Source of the DNA: Nageia nagi
Taxonomy: Eukaryota; Pinophyta
DNA length: 64,000 bases
Direction: 5' to 3'
Assembly (NCBI GenBank): GCA_050084985.1
Contig: JBITNC010000001.1
Coordinates: 45,694,001-45,758,000, forward strand
The translations under genes and the position numbers were made by a program. Below are positions 12,545-25,428 of the stretch, one piece after another. Below the pieces are notes generated by a model that was not told where the DNA came from, did not search any database, and saw only the letters and a list, made by a program, of their open reading frames with translations. The stretch's first letter is position 1; each line of letters begins with the position of its first letter.

Positions 12545-13040
12545 GATATTTTTTTGAAGGTTGTAAACATAACCATAAAGGTTTTTTTTTATGGCTATAA
12601 GGAGAATAGCAAAGGTTGCTTTTTGGTGGTTGTAAGCATAACCATAAGGGTTGCTTTTTGGTGGCTATAAGAATAACCATAAGGGTTACTTTTTTGTGGT
12701 TGTAAGCATAACTATAAAGGTTTTTTTTTTGGAGGCTATAAGCATAACTGTAAAGGTTGCTTTTTATAGCTGTAAGCATAATTGAAAAGGGTTAATTTTT
12801 ATGGTTGTAAGCATAATCACAAAGGTTACTTTTTATGGCTATAAGCATAACCATAAAGGTTTCTTTTTGGAGGCTATAAACATAACCATAAAGGTTGCTT
12901 TTTGTGGATGTAAGCATAACTGTAAAAGGTTGTTTTTTGGTGGTTGTAAGCATTATAAAAAAAAACTACTTTTTAGGGGCTATAAGCATAACCATAGAAG
13001 TTGCTTTTTAAATTTTGTAAGCATAATTGAAAAGGTTTAT
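12545..13040. repeat. Minisatellite 2 of element A, about 35-bp units
   Basis: About fourteen units follow the pattern AAAGGTTGCTTTTT, then GGTTGTAAGCATAACCAT. Spacing is about 35 bp (for example cores near 12809, 12842, 12877 and 12911). The array creates repetitive open frames on both strands that should not be read as proteins. Confidence 0.88.
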
Positions 13041-13860
13041 AAAAACATTATTTTTTTATTTGTTTATTTTTTATTTGGATTCTTGAATTATATTTAAAAA
13101 ATTTGGATTTTTGAATCATATTGGGATTTTTTTTAGATTTTTGTTTTTGAATATATATAAAGCATGTATGCAAATAGGACAACAAGATCATGGAGGATGA
13201 AAATGTTGATAGACTTGGTTTATTTTACTCTCCCAATGTTCATGGTGTGAAGAATAAGGAGTTTGGAGATGCATTTCATGCCTAGATTGAAATGGACATG
13301 AATTATATTGGTTGGTTGATGATACTTTATGCAATATATTTGACAAGTGAGCAAGAGCCTCCCATGACCATTATTTCTCAGGAGTCATGTTTGGTAGAGA
13401 TGATATTTGGAGTTGAGAAGATGAGAATGAGTGTGATGTTGATGAATCAACAATAGCAATATGGGGAAAGATGAGATGTTTGGGTGGAAAACAAACATCA
13501 AATATGTGTGAATATAATTATGATTTGGAAATGGATCATGATCAACATGTATATAATGGACAAGACCTTTATGCACACATTTGAGTTAACCATGGAGTGT
13601 CAAAATTAAACACTGCATTTCATAGATCCATGGTCTATCTAGGAGCAAATTATATTGCATTTCACCTTTAATCATACGGAAGAAAGTAGGTATTATATTT
13701 TCTCCAACTCTAAGAGGAAGTATAATCATATCCATTGTAGGACACATCATTTTATTAAAAGTTTGTATCTCAAATGATGATGCACATGAAAGTATAGGGG
13801 ATAGCTTTGTATGAAAAAGTGTTTCAATGAAATAACATTGATTGAAGATCCATTATCTAT
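13041..13860. other. Element A spacer, no gene seen
   Basis: A T-rich run (13040-13150) is followed by sequence with no recognised product. Confidence 0.45.
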
Positions 13861-13875
13861 GATCACTTTTTTAAA

Positions 13876-14606
13876 TTATTGTCCATCTACATCAACAATA
13901 ATATAAAATTGAAGATCCAAATATGTAGGATTTTGATGTTCTCTAATCTCATAATCATAAAGTGCCAAGATAGGAGGTAGGATAATTGATAATGGATCCT
14001 TTTCCAAGATATGTGAGGAAGGGATAGGCTCCTCAATGATGGTGTGGGATACTTGGATATTGATGGATGAGTCCTCCATTAAGGAGGAATATATTGATTT
14101 TAATATCTCCATTGTTGGGACAAGCATTTGCTGATGAATCAATTATGAAGATGCTTCATTAAGGGACAATGACTCATTGAGTCTCTAAGAATATGATCTA
14201 AGGTTGGGATAGTAGAATTGAGCATATCATAGATAAAGCTTAAATCAAGTGAAGCTTCTAGAGGTTCATCCCATAATGTTGGCAAAACTTCATTTATTAT
14301 GCTAGATGACATTATAGACTCCTTGATAAGACTAAATGCTGTGAATGATGACTCTTCAAAAAATACATATAGTGGAGTATTTATGAAAAAATCCTCATAA
14401 AGGATAGGAGATGAAGTAAATGAGGATAAATTTGTAAGGATTTCATCATGGGATGATGTGTAAGAACTTTCATTCAATGGTTGATAATTTGGTAGTTGAT
14501 AAAACTCATCATTGGGTAATGAAACAAGGGATGCAATAGAAGGGGATATAGGTGATTGAGGTTCATCAATTAAGTTGAATGCAAGAGTGTCATGCACCAT
14601 ACCCAC
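13876..14606 (-). pseudogene. Acidic ORF pair downstream of gag in element A
   Basis: Two minus-strand frames, 155 residues (14606-14139) and 88 residues (14142-13876), overlap by four bases and probably form one frame broken by a frameshift. They are rich in Ser, Asp, Glu, Ile and Leu, with recurring Ser-Ser-Ile and Asp-Glu pairs, and no family is recognised. They follow the gag remnant in transcription order. They may be the C-terminal part of gag, or an extra ORF of the kind found in non-autonomous Ty3/gypsy elements. Confidence 0.4.
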
Positions 14607-15036
14607 AAAAGGTTGTTGAGAATCCTTATGCTATACAATTTGATTTAAAGGTACAAAGAAGGATATATTATTAGCCTGATCTTGCCTTGGATTTTACAAA
14701 AGAGGATTCTAATATATTCCCAAATTTTGATTTGGGATTGCCAAAGGATTATCCAAATCTAACTTCCCAACATCTATTAAATCTTGAATGATGTATTTTA
14801 AATTCCAACAATTGTTGGTATCATTCCCCCATTAATGATGGTAATTAAAATATTCATGTTCCCTATACCATTGAGATTTATTTACGTTAGGATTTTCTTA
14901 TCTCATCATAGGGAGGGTGATCATATTGGCTTGAATGAGTTTATAAAGAATGATAGTCAAAGGGTTCTGTAAGAGGTGTCCATTAACAATTCATATTGTG
15001 ATTGAATCGATTTTTGGTTTATGTAAACTCATGGGT

Positions 15037-16800
15037 TTACATATGATTTTGATCATGATGAGGATGTTGTGAAACATATGGTGGATTTTGATTTTGATTT
15101 TGGCTAGCTTGGATAACCATGGGATCAACTTGACTCACTTGATTGGTTGACTTTTCCTTCTTGATAGGAAAATTTGTAAATTCAAGCTTAGGGTTCTTGG
15201 AACAAAGCTTGATCTTATGCTCTTTAATAGCAAGATTTTCTAGCTTACGGGCCATCATAAGGGCCTCATCAAAGTTTCAAAATAATTGGACTTGAAAGGT
15301 AGAAGATAAATGCTTGGATCATGATTTTGCAAATAAATTAATGAGTTTGACTTGAGGCAAGTGGAAACTGAGCTCATTGATTAGGGATCTCCATCTAAAC
15401 ACAGTCCAAAATAGATTCTTTATCATATTACCTTATAGAGTACAACTTTGTAATGGAAGCCTTCTTTGTAATATTGATGGAGAAGTATTCCAAGAACATA
15501 GTGGCTAGTTGGTTAAAGGAAAAGATAGAATATTGAGGAAGATTATTATACCAATCAAGTGCTTGGTCAGCTAGGGAAAGTGGGAAGGTATGTAACATGA
15601 GGGCATCATCATGGTTGATAAGATAACATGCATATTTGAATACCTTTAGATGGTTTTGAGGATCTTCCTTACCCTTAAATTTATTGAACTTGGGAATCTC
15701 CAATAAATAGGGTAATATGAATAAGAATAGAAAAATGAATGGGTTTTTTGTATTTTTGTTCATATGAAGGTTTAGGATATTGTCCCAAACTCTGTATCTC
15801 AAGATTTTTTATTTTTTCTAAAATTATTTACATCATTCCATTTTGAGAAGGTTGTTACAATGTTTGAAATGGTAGATTGAAGGGAGAAGCTTGGTATGGA
15901 TATTGATATGCAATGGATTGTGTAGGAATAGTGGATACATGGGTGGTTTTATGTGGGATAGAATTGTTTGAGCTTGATATTGGGGTGGAAGGATTTTGCA
16001 TAGAAGCAATATGAAATGAGGAATTTTGTTGTGAAGGAAGTGTGTTAATGGATTTTTATGGGATGAAATTCATGGATATGGAAGGATTTGAATCAAATAC
16101 AATGGCATGGATGGAGTAATAGAGATAGGAGAAGCATTTACCAAGGCTTGATTAGGTATGCTAATAGTGAATGGCATGGAAGAAATAAATGGTGCTTGAG
16201 ATGATTGAGCCCAAGTTTGGATAAAATAAATGGGTGTCATGGATACATAAGGTAGAGAAATTATACTTGCACTTGAATTTTCAATATGAATGGAAGATAA
16301 AGTATTAAGATGTGTGAATGTGGAGGAGATAGATGAGGTTATAGTTTATGGCTTTGATGCCCAAGAAATTAGTGATGATTGATTCAAGAATGATGGAATG
16401 TTATTAGTATCAAAATCATAAAAGTATCTTGGATGCAAAACATTTGAAGGAAAAGGTGCATATGGTTGGACTTGCCTCAAGATGAAATTTTATCAATGGT
16501 TTCTTTTGGGGACACACTATTTTGTGGAGAAGTTAACCCAACACTAGGGATAGAAATGCCTCAAGATTGCAAATAATGTTGTAAAGTTGAAGGATTAGCA
16601 TCAAGGATTGCTTTAACGTATCTTTCTTATAATTATGGAAATATTAATCTTCTTGAAATTCCATATTTCCTTGGTGTGTGATTGGAAAGATCGAAGTGGA
16701 AGCTTCTATAGATGATTTGATTAGATTATACTTAGAAATTTCTCTCAATTCTCTTTGACACCTAGTTTTCACCTTCAATTTTTCTTTAAAAATGAAAAGG
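15037..16800 (-). pseudogene. gag of element A, broken
   Basis: The best piece (15802-15428, 124 residues) contains FNKFKGKEDPQNHLKVFKYA, then a Leu-rich segment with ADQALDWYNNLP and FSFNQLATMFLEYF. This is the layout of the Ty3/gypsy-type retrotransposon gag (capsid) domain, where an A-x-x-W-[YF] motif sits in the middle. A following piece (15258-15037) is Lys/Gln-rich and may be the region before the nucleocapsid. Upstream to about 16800 are further protein-like fragments with stops. No reverse transcriptase or integrase could be found between here and the 3' LTR. Confidence 0.62.
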
Positions 16801-17815
16801 ATTTGGATTTTGGTGGTGAAAGAGTTGAAGGATAGAGTGTGTTATTTATTAAGTAGAACAATCAACCCACAAGACTAGTTGAATATGGTTTTGACTTTCC
16901 ATTATGTAATGTTCAATATGTGAACTAAATTAGAGTGGAAATTAACTCTTAAGACTAAATGCTAAATCATGAAATATTCATTCTAGCTAATATATGAAAT
17001 CACACTATGAACACAAGAACACACTTGCAAAAAGAAAGAAAATTTTACCTAGAAAGCAATAATTTTTTTTGGTATTTTTGTGATTTTTTTTCAAAATTTT
17101 ATTTATTTTTTATTTTTGATGAAAATATCATAACTATGATCTTAATGTTTTTTATGGTTCAAAAAATGGAGTCCTAAAACTCCAGATAGACAATTAAATA
17201 TCTTAATTTAATTAAAAATCCTAAATTTTTTTATTACATATGTAAAATTGGCATTTGTGATAACTTAAAAAAAATTAAAATAGATCATGCAACTACTTGT
17301 TGCGAAGATCTCCAAATCAAAGATCTCATAAAATTAGTAGCTTGAAAAAAGGATTCTTCAATGATAAAATTATGGTCAAAATAGTTTGACAATCCTTAAT
17401 TGGCAAAATTAATTCAAAATGCAAAAATACCCTTGCAATTTAGATGAACTTCAAAAATAAGTTTAGAGGCCATTTTGCAAGAAAAAGGTATGGTGTAACC
17501 ACTTGTTTTGATTGAGTGAAATGCAAGGGATGTAATGAAGCTTATACTTTTGAAAATTAACTCTATTTATGAGAGTTATCTACAAAAGACAACATAGGAA
17601 TGAAAAGACCAATTTTATTCATGATACATCAGTAAATTGCCTAGTCAATGAAGTAGCTAATCACATCAACAAATTTACAATGGATGCAATGTTGGGATAG
17701 GTGAAAGTTGGTGGAGTGGCTAAATAATACTAATATTTTAAATCAATGACCACACCAGGCCCCTCTTCACATAACAATTTCCACTTCTACAGCAGGAATT
17801 TATATATAATTAGAG
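16801..17815. other. Element A 5' internal sequence, no gene seen
   Basis: AT-rich sequence between the start of gag and the PPR fragment. It probably belongs to the leader of element A, but no motif supports more than that. Confidence 0.4.
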
Positions 17816-17819
17816 ACTT

Positions 17820-18774
17820 TTTAACACTAGATTTATGTCACATGTTGTGGTTATGAGTGCTTTGGGTAGGCAAGCCTACAATGTGTTGAGAGAAAGTTTA
17901 AGGGATTGGTTGACAAGATACACCATGCAGCCACCATTTCATGGACTATAATTAGCTTAGGATATGCACAAAATGTATTTTCTGAAAGGCTCAATAGACT
18001 TTGAAGTATGCATGATTTTTAGTTGTAAAGTAATATAAAACATTTGGCAATATTCTCCTAGCTAGTATTTTTAGAGGAGATCCATGTATTGTTTGACAAA
18101 CTATAGTAACTAACACCTCTCATGGAATTTAATGATCATAGCGTATAGTAGATTGAGGCTCCAAAGATTTTTAAGCATGTGAAACTATTGAGTATAAGAT
18201 AAACTCTAAAATCTTTTCTCAGCGTATTCAAAGGAAGCACCAATCTAGGTGATTTGCAATAGGGCCAATGCATACATCAAAGATTTTTTTTAAAAAAGAC
18301 TTCTATCAATTATTGTGGCTATGATGGCCCTTGTAGATATATATGCAAAGTATGGCAACATACAAAAATCCCATGTACTATTTTTGTTTCAAGGATTGTA
18401 ATAATCTTAGGATATGCATAGAATGAATTTTCTAAAATGGCTCATGAGACTTTTAAGTAGATGTAATTATCATGTGTAAAGCCAAGTGTGGCAACATTTG
18501 TCGGCATTCTTCCAGCATGTGCCATGATGGAGCTCTAGAAGAAGGCATAGGCATTAATCAAAGAGTAGCTAAAAATGATTTTGCATCAAATGTTGTGGTT
18601 GTGGGTGCCTTGATAGGCATGTATGCTAAGTTTTAAAATGTACAAAAGGCCTACATATTATTTGACAAAATGCAATAGAGGAACAACCTCTCATGGACTG
18701 TAATGATTACAAAGTATGCATGAAAAAGACACATTGAAAGGGGTTCATGAATTGTTTGATAAAATGTCTCCTTG
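17820..18774 (+). pseudogene. PPR-repeat gene fragment, left part
   Basis: Fragments in several plus-strand frames carry the pentatricopeptide-repeat signature of plant organelle RNA-binding proteins. At 18590-18660 a piece reads NVVVVGALIGMYAKF, then VQKAYILFDKMQ, then NNLSWTVMI. A similar VVVMSALG piece lies at 17830-17870, with a second GALIGMYAK-type unit after it. Spacing between repeats fits 31-36-residue units. Stops and frameshifts are frequent, so it is not functional. It is cut at about 18775 by pararetroviral sequence and continues at 48633. It lies inside element A, antisense to that element. Confidence 0.68.
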
Positions 18775-20711
18775 AACTCAAAACTATCAAACTCTAAAGG
18801 ACTCTAAAACTAATTTCTATCTTAGATTATGAATGATCATGAATGAGCCTCAATGCTTTATTTATAATGGCTCAAAGATGTATCAATAGATTACAATCAA
18901 TATTCTTTAGATCTAAATCTAAGTCTTAAAGCTACACCATATTTTGTATAGTAACTTGATGTGATTTAAAGTAAGCCCCTTAAATAAAGTTATTCCCACT
19001 CACACCCCAAGTGGGTAGGGATGCTATGATGAACACTCTTAATTTGATTTAATCAAATCAAATTATCATCCAACATTATTTAACATGGGTTAAGGGCCCA
19101 TGATGCTTTACGAATGCATTATTAAGTTGGATACCACTTTATTTCAATCTATTATGATAAGACTTTAGTCATTGATTTATCTGCAAAAATTCAATTCTCA
19201 ATTATCCACTTCCATCTCAATATCCAAGTGGCATGAATATCAATCATCATGTTGAAGTGATCATGAGGTGTAAGATCATGGTATTCAAGAGGACATTGGT
19301 CAATTATTAAACCAAATTTCATGAACCATTCATTTAAACCAATCAAGAATCTCTTTAAAATTATCTCTTAACCTGTTCCAAACCCTATAGAATAATTGCA
19401 AGAAAAATTTAAATTTTGATAAGCAAGAAGGGTGAAGAAGTGTCCTTTGTATTATTCATAAGTGAATTTGAACCCACTAATCTTAACTTCAAGATTTGGA
19501 TCTTATGTTGGCCATTGATGAATACCATGAATCCTATTTATAAATATTATTATCTTTCCTATGAAATAATCTTCACTTATATTGTGCTAATAATGTTTGC
19601 AAAATATATCTCCTAGATGGCATAATAAAGCTCTTGATCCCATAAATTATTAACAATATTGGTATGTATGGGATATGTGCTAGGAACATTGATAACTCTT
19701 TCATTTGGTAGTGGAATAGCCATTCTTTATTCAGTAAATAGCTAATGTATGTACTAGGATGTAAAATTCTTTAAGTCTACTCCAAAATGTTCTACAAGAG
19801 TGCTTATGACTATCCATTTAGCTCTACAGGGTGTGACCATGCTTATATGATATTCTCAAGTAATATAATCTACAATAGAATTTTTAACTCCTAGAACATG
19901 CTCCAAAGTGATGTCATAGTCATCAAATCATAAACTCCATCTCAACATTCTATTACTATTTGAATCTTTGTCAAACTTGTTATTTAGAAATCCTTTCATA
20001 TTGTTCAAATCAGATCTTAAAATAATTTTTTTGAATTGAATAAAAAATTGAAATGATTTAATTGCTTTTATTGCTACAAGGATTTCTTTGTGAGAAGAAG
20101 GATATCTTGACTAAGCTCTAGAAAAACTACCAAAAGCATACCTATAGATTTTTTTATCTTATCTTTGTTCTTTTTTTGAGAACAACACCCCAAAATTTAT
20201 CACTTTCATTGATTTTAATAATTTTTAAATTAGATCTAGGGAGAGACATTAAATGTAGTTTTGAACATTTATCTTTAATTCTTCTGATTGCTTCAATCAT
20301 TTTAGGAGTCTAGGCAGGAGCATTTTTCTTAAGTCTAGGTATTTAATAACATTATACTAGTTGGAATGGCTTGATAATACCCAAACACATAATTAACACA
20401 ACCAAGAAAATATTGAAGTTGGTTAAATTATAAGAATATCATCTAGAAAGTTTTTGATCTTTTCAAAAATATGATTTTGCAACTGTACTTTTCTAGCTAT
20501 AATATGAATTCCAAGAAATTGAACTTCTTCTATACAAAACACACCCTTTGATTTACTTAGTACTAAACCATTTTCATAGCAAATATCATGAAATTGCTTA
20601 AGATGTTTTATGTGCTATTTCACATCTTTGCTAAATATAAGAATGTCATCAATATATACACATATGAAAGAGTGATAAGGTTGAAAAATACCATCCAATA
20701 CTTTTAGTAAT
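18775..20711 (-). mobile_element. Endogenous pararetrovirus, inverted partial copy
   Basis: Its sequence is the reverse complement of the right part of the neighbouring pararetrovirus copy: promoter region (18775-19120, matching 48224-48560), the region before it (19120-19700), RNase H (about 19700-20330), and part of the reverse transcriptase up to 20711. The reverse transcriptase active-site codons at 20645-20656 encode Y-I-D-D. The stretch near 20340-20420 runs uninterrupted through the site where copia DNA sits in the other copy, so it preserves the empty site. It joins the plus-strand copy head-on at about 20711. Confidence 0.82.
18860..18866 (-). promoter_or_regulatory. TATA box of inverted pararetroviral promoter
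   Basis: TATAAAT on the minus strand, equivalent to the TATA boxes at 20964 and 48477 in the direct copies. Confidence 0.55.
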
Positions 20712-21080
20712 GCATTCGTAAAGCATGGTGGGCCCTCAACCCATATTAAATAATATTAGCCAATAATTTGATTTGGTTAAATCAAATCAAGAGTGCCCAT
20801 CATAGCATCCCTATCCACTCGGGGTGTGAGTGAGAATAACTTTATTGTAAGTGGCTTACTTTAATCACATCAAGTTACTGTACAAAATATGGTGTAGCTT
20901 TAATAGCTTAGATTTAGATCTAAGAAATATTGATTGTAATTTGTCGATCTATCTTTGATCCATTATAAATAAAGCATTTAGGCTCCTTCATGATCATTCA
21001 AAATTGAGATAGAAATTAGTTTGAGCCCTTTAGAGTTTGATAGTTTTGAGTCTTTGTTGTAAATGGTATTGTAAATGTTG
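20712..21080 (+). promoter_or_regulatory. Pararetroviral promoter region, 5' copy
   Basis: About 370 bp nearly identical to 48224-48620. A TATA box (TATAAAT, 20964-20970) overlaps an AATAAA poly(A)-type signal, followed by a Thr/Leu-poor leader with repeated gtaaatggtattgtaaatgttg. A PBS-like tatTAGAAG sequence at about 21120-21135 could be a decayed initiator-tRNA-Met site, which would mark the genome origin (inference). Confidence 0.65.
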
Positions 21081-21180
21081 TAAAGTTTCAAATGGTATTA
21101 TGATAGTCAAGACTTTGTCTCTGTATTAGAAGTCGATAAAATATAAAAAATTCAAAAAAAAATATCCTAAGTTTAAATTC

Positions 21181-21970
21181 TTGCATTTAGGCATGTTACA
21201 AGTTAGTATAACTCCACTTACCAGAAAAGGTCTACAAACCTCTTATGTAGCCTGTGTCCTAGACCATCATCATAATAAGTTTTCAGATAGCCTGGTAGGT
21301 GCCATTAGCACATCATTACATGATGGTCTCAAGACTATGCAAGTCTATCCAAGTTATCCAATATTAATAAATGATCTTTATCTTCATAAAGTCCTAAAAA
21401 TATGTGTTCACACATATGGGTTTGACATGAAAGCTAGTGTAAATCATCTTGTTATTCACACCAAAGTCATGTACAGATTTACCAATACCATACAACCTGC
21501 AGTTAAGCATGGTGTAATTAAAGGATCTACCATTGTATTAAAAATTAATTCTAAAAATTAGAAAATAGGACCACATCTCATAAAATGGAAAGATATCCAA
21601 ATCCCAAGGTAGTGGACATTATATATAGAATTCCTTGATGAACCAAGAAAATAGCTAGTACCAAAGATCTCTATTAAAAAAGGAAAAGTTGTTATTGATC
21701 TAGAGTTAGAGTCTTTTCATAGTAGCAGCAGATTTAGTGAATCTGAGTCTTCCAATGAAAAATTAAAAGAAAAAGACTTTTTGAAAGGACTTCATAGATC
21801 CCAAACATCAAAAAGATCAGATGATTATCATTTCTATGCACACACTAGCTTGGTTCTATTAAACCAAGATTCCTTCAAATATCAATGTCAAGAGTGTTTA
21901 TCTCTTGTAGAAAGATCATTCAATGTAAATATGTTCTTTAGAGAGTTTTCTAAAGACAAAGACATAGACT
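21181..21970 (+). pseudogene. Pararetroviral movement-protein-like region
   Basis: The clearest frame (21181-21561, 126 residues) is followed by a stop and then by further frames to 21970. It shows the alternation of short beta-strand-like hydrophobic stretches and an HNKFSDSLVGAI block, followed by a conserved-looking Pro-Asn/Asp turn region. This is reminiscent of the 30K-superfamily movement proteins that open the caulimovirid polyprotein. Its position, first after the promoter and before coat and polymerase, fits. It is interrupted by stops at about 21562, 21605 and later. The assignment rests on position plus a weak motif. Confidence 0.5.
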
Positions 21971-21999
21971 AAGATATAAAGGATGATAAAAAAAGTTTA

Positions 22000-23345
22000 G
22001 TCTTGGTTTGTTCGTAAAATTGCTAAAGGAGTAGAACAATCTCCTACAAAAAAACTCCAAATCTTCAAGAGAGTAAAAGAAGCCATAGAGAGAGCACACT
22101 CTAGAAATAGAATCATTATTGAATAAGAATAGAGTCTCTCCATAAAAAAATTAATTTGTTGGCTTTAAAAGTAGAATAAAAAAATCTACTTCTTATTGGG
22201 AACCTAAAGAGTCAAGCCATGACTTTGCTTCTTCTTCTAATATTCCTTCTAGTACTCAAACCTGGCATAAAGCTAAATATTGGTTGAAAATTACCTTTAA
22301 TGAAGTACACCAAGAAATCATATGAAAAAATTTTGTTGCAGATAAAAAGGTGAATGTGGCACAATTTCATATGTTTGAGATATTTAACGATGAAGAAGGT
22401 TTAGGAGAAATTTCTCAAGCCTAGCCTCTAAATACTACAGCTAGAACCCAAAATCTTCAACCCTCATATTATAAGATTGAATGTAAGTCCCAAAACAAAT
22501 TTGAGAAATGATCCATGGTATGTTAGGATGGTCTAACACCCAGGTTAAAATAGCTAAATAAGGATCCTTATACTACAACTCAACAAGTAGCTAATGGATT
22601 TGTTGGTATTTTAAAAGAGTGGTGGGATAATATCATTGAACAACACAAAAGATTAATTCTACAGAATAGTACAATTGGCCTTTGTAGTACTATTATAGCA
22701 AAATTTATTGGAAGTCTAAAACAAAATTCTAAGATTGCTTAACAAAAATTCATGTCAACCCAAGTTTATGACATGAATAAATTGAAAAAATATCAATGTA
22801 GAATATAGGGATGGTACTATAATTTTGGCTAGATGTATAATGTATTGATGAAAATAAGATACATTGAATCATTTTCTGAATTCTTTAGATAGGCTTGTAA
22901 AATGAACATTATTATTTTAGGTCTTAATATAAAAACACTTTCTTTTGCTCGAATCAATCAAGTTATTGATGAGACTAACAGAGAGTTATGTTTAGATCAA
23001 AGGAAAAGGAAAGAGTTAAAAAAGCAACCTAAGCTTTTGGAAACTTCATTTGTCAAGAAAACATAGAAGAAGACTTTGGTTGTTCTTACAAACCAAAGAA
23101 AAAGTTCCACAAAGATATCCAATCTCATAAATCTTATAAGTTTTTTAAATGCATAGATTGCAAAACTTTTGGTAAGACTTACAAGAAAACTCCATGGCAT
23201 AAAAATAAAAAAGCCTTTTGTAAGCAATCACATTTTTCAAAAAAAACATGTTAAGTGTTTTATCTATAATGGGCCACATTATGCTACAAAGTGTCCTCAG
23301 AAGGAAAAATCAAATGCCCAAAAAAAGGTTAACATGATTCTTCTT
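22000..23345 (+). pseudogene. Pararetroviral coat-protein region with zinc knuckle
   Basis: Many stops and frame changes break this stretch, but the tail (about 22990-23300) is Lys-rich and ends in a zinc-knuckle-like segment at 23255-23293 with spacing C-x2-[C]-x4-H-x4-C, in which the second Cys is a Tyr. A basic region followed by a CCHC knuckle is the usual end of caulimovirid coat proteins. The central part (22560-22990) should be the capsid core but has no recognisable motif. Confidence 0.55.
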
Positions 23346-24675
23346 TAATTTATGTGAATTAGATTATCAGTTAGTGTTAGACACAAGTGGATTTGATTCT
23401 AACATTATACATAGTTCAGATGAATCTATAAATTTTAATTAAAAAAATTCTGATTCTAATTTTTCTTCTAGTCATGATTCTGATATAGATTTCTTGATCC
23501 ATATGTTCAACCTTAATAAACTTACTATTCTTGATCTCTTATAATAGCTTCAAAAGTCTCAAGAAATTTTAAATAAATTCCCCTATTATGATCTCACTCA
23601 AAAAACTTATTATGAAAATCTAATTGGGTCCTTATAGAATCAATATTTCCATGCTCTATCATCTCAGCATCCTACATCTACAATACAAAAACTTGGTGAG
23701 TTAGAGATAACAACTTCCTCCTTTACAAAAATGGCAAAACAATCTAATACTTTTAGAAATGTTACTATACATTATAAATTTTGCACTTGTAATGAGTGTA
23801 TGATATCTCAAGGTTTATTAAAACCTAAAACTAACAAAGTTGCATTCAGAAAAGAAACACATTGTCTAGATATTCCTAAAAAGCACTAGTTTGCAAAAAG
23901 AGCAAAATGGAGGATAAATAGAATAACAAAATGGTAGAATTTCCTCACAAAGGCAAAAGCTGAGTTAAAAGAATTATTAAAAGAATAAGAAGACTACAAT
24001 GAAGCAATTTTGTATGAGACAAAATTAGCAACCATGAATTCTCAAAATCAAAGCCTTCCCACAAAAGCTACAGATCTTAATATAAATTTTGTTACACATT
24101 TTTATTTTCCTATTTGCACCATGACAATCAAAATTGATATTTTCAAAGCTTATATTCTTAATTCTCTCATTGATATAGGAGGAGAATGTAGCTTAGCATG
24201 AAGAAATGCAATCCTATAAGATCTTTCAATAGCAGATAAGATTGGTTTAACTTTTAACTCTAAAAAATTTGTATCCAGTCTTTCTACAAAAGTACCATTC
24301 AAAATTGGTGAAAAAATAGTACTCTTTAAGCTTGTGTAATATGATATAAAAAGTTATGATCTAATGATTGATTATGATAATCTATCTAAGTTAAGACCCT
24401 TCAATATTATAGCAAATAATTGTTTAAAATTAAGAGTCAAGTTGCCTTTAAAAAGCTTTTATGAGTCTATTATTCTAGCTTGGCATCCAAAGCCAAAGGC
24501 TAAGAATATGGATTAGATTTCAAAGTCATAAATATCAATTCTACAAATTTGAATGAAAAAATTAAAAAAATAAAGATTAATTTATGTTTTGAAGATCCTA
24601 CTGCATTTCATCATAGAAAAGTTCATGAATGTGGAATAGAATTAAAACTTGAAAAAAAAGAATGGAGAAAAAGTA
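23346..24675 (+). pseudogene. Pararetroviral aspartic protease region
   Basis: A frame at 24010-24201 contains a retroviral-type aspartic protease active-site context (hydrophobic residues, then IDIGG where D-[TS]-G is expected). The middle residue is Ile, so even the motif is damaged. A stop follows at about 24201, and further protease-like and linker fragments run to about 24670. It sits directly upstream of the reverse transcriptase, as in caulimovirid polyproteins. The 23350-24000 part is Ser- and Asp-rich with no recognised domain. Confidence 0.58.
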
Positions 24676-25423
24676 GAGCCCAAATTTAAGGCACATCATA
24701 TTGGCTTTATCCCTTCCTTGATAAAAGAATGTGATCAAGAAATCTCTAAATTATTGGCAAAAGGGTTAATAGAAAAATCAAATTCTTCTTAGGCATATGC
24801 AGCATTTTATGTAAATAAAAGATCTAAATAGCTTAGAGAGAAAAAGAGGTTAGTTATCAATTATAAGCCTCTTAACAAACATTTAGTGCCAATTAAACAT
24901 CCTATTCCATCCAAAGATGAACTTTTAAGAAGACTTGAAAAAATTGCTATCTTTTCAAAGTTTAATCTTAAGTTTGAATTTTGGTAAATCTTTATTAAAC
25001 CATCAGATAGGTACAAAATAGTATTTGTGGTACTTGGAGGATAGTATCAATGGATTATGCTTCCTTTCGATTTAAAAATAGCTCCTTTTATTTTTTAGAA
25101 AGTCATGGATGGTATTTTTCAACCTTATCACTCTTTCATATATGTATATATTGATTACATTCTTATATTCAAGAAAGATGTGAAATAGCACATAAAATAT
25201 CTTGAGCAGTTTCATGATATTTGCTATGAAAATAATTTAGTACTAAGTAAATCAAAAAGTGTGTTTTGTATAGAAGAAGTTCATTTCTTGGACTTCATAT
25301 TAAAGTTGGAAAAGTACAATTGCAAAATCATATTTTTTAAAAGATCAAAAACTTTTCAAATAAGATTCTTACAATTAACCAATGTCAATATTTTTTTGGT
25401 TTTGTTAATTATATGTCTAGGTA
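24676..25423 (+). pseudogene. Pararetroviral reverse transcriptase, 5' part
   Basis: Recognisable blocks are RLVINYKPLNKHLVPIKHP-like text (about 24845-24905), a Phe-Ser-Lys-Phe segment, a MLPFDLKIAPFIF segment (about 25060-25100), and the active site at 25147-25158, where the codons give Y-I-D-Y: the second Asp is lost. Stops occur at several Trp or Gln positions. The domain is cut at 25423/25429 by the copia element and resumes at 46970. Ty3-like reverse transcriptase followed by RNase H without integrase supports a pararetrovirus. Confidence 0.75.
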
Positions 25424-25428
25424 TAATC
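25424..25428. repeat. Target-site duplication of copia element, left
   Basis: TAATC, paired with TTATC at 46970-46974. The uninterrupted inverted pararetrovirus copy has TTATC once at this place (about 20360), which confirms the insertion site and shows the left copy has mutated. Confidence 0.75.

Noticed and set aside
12498-13097. Repetitive open frames on both strands
   Set aside because: They come from the 35-bp minisatellite; the protein repeats reflect the DNA repeats.
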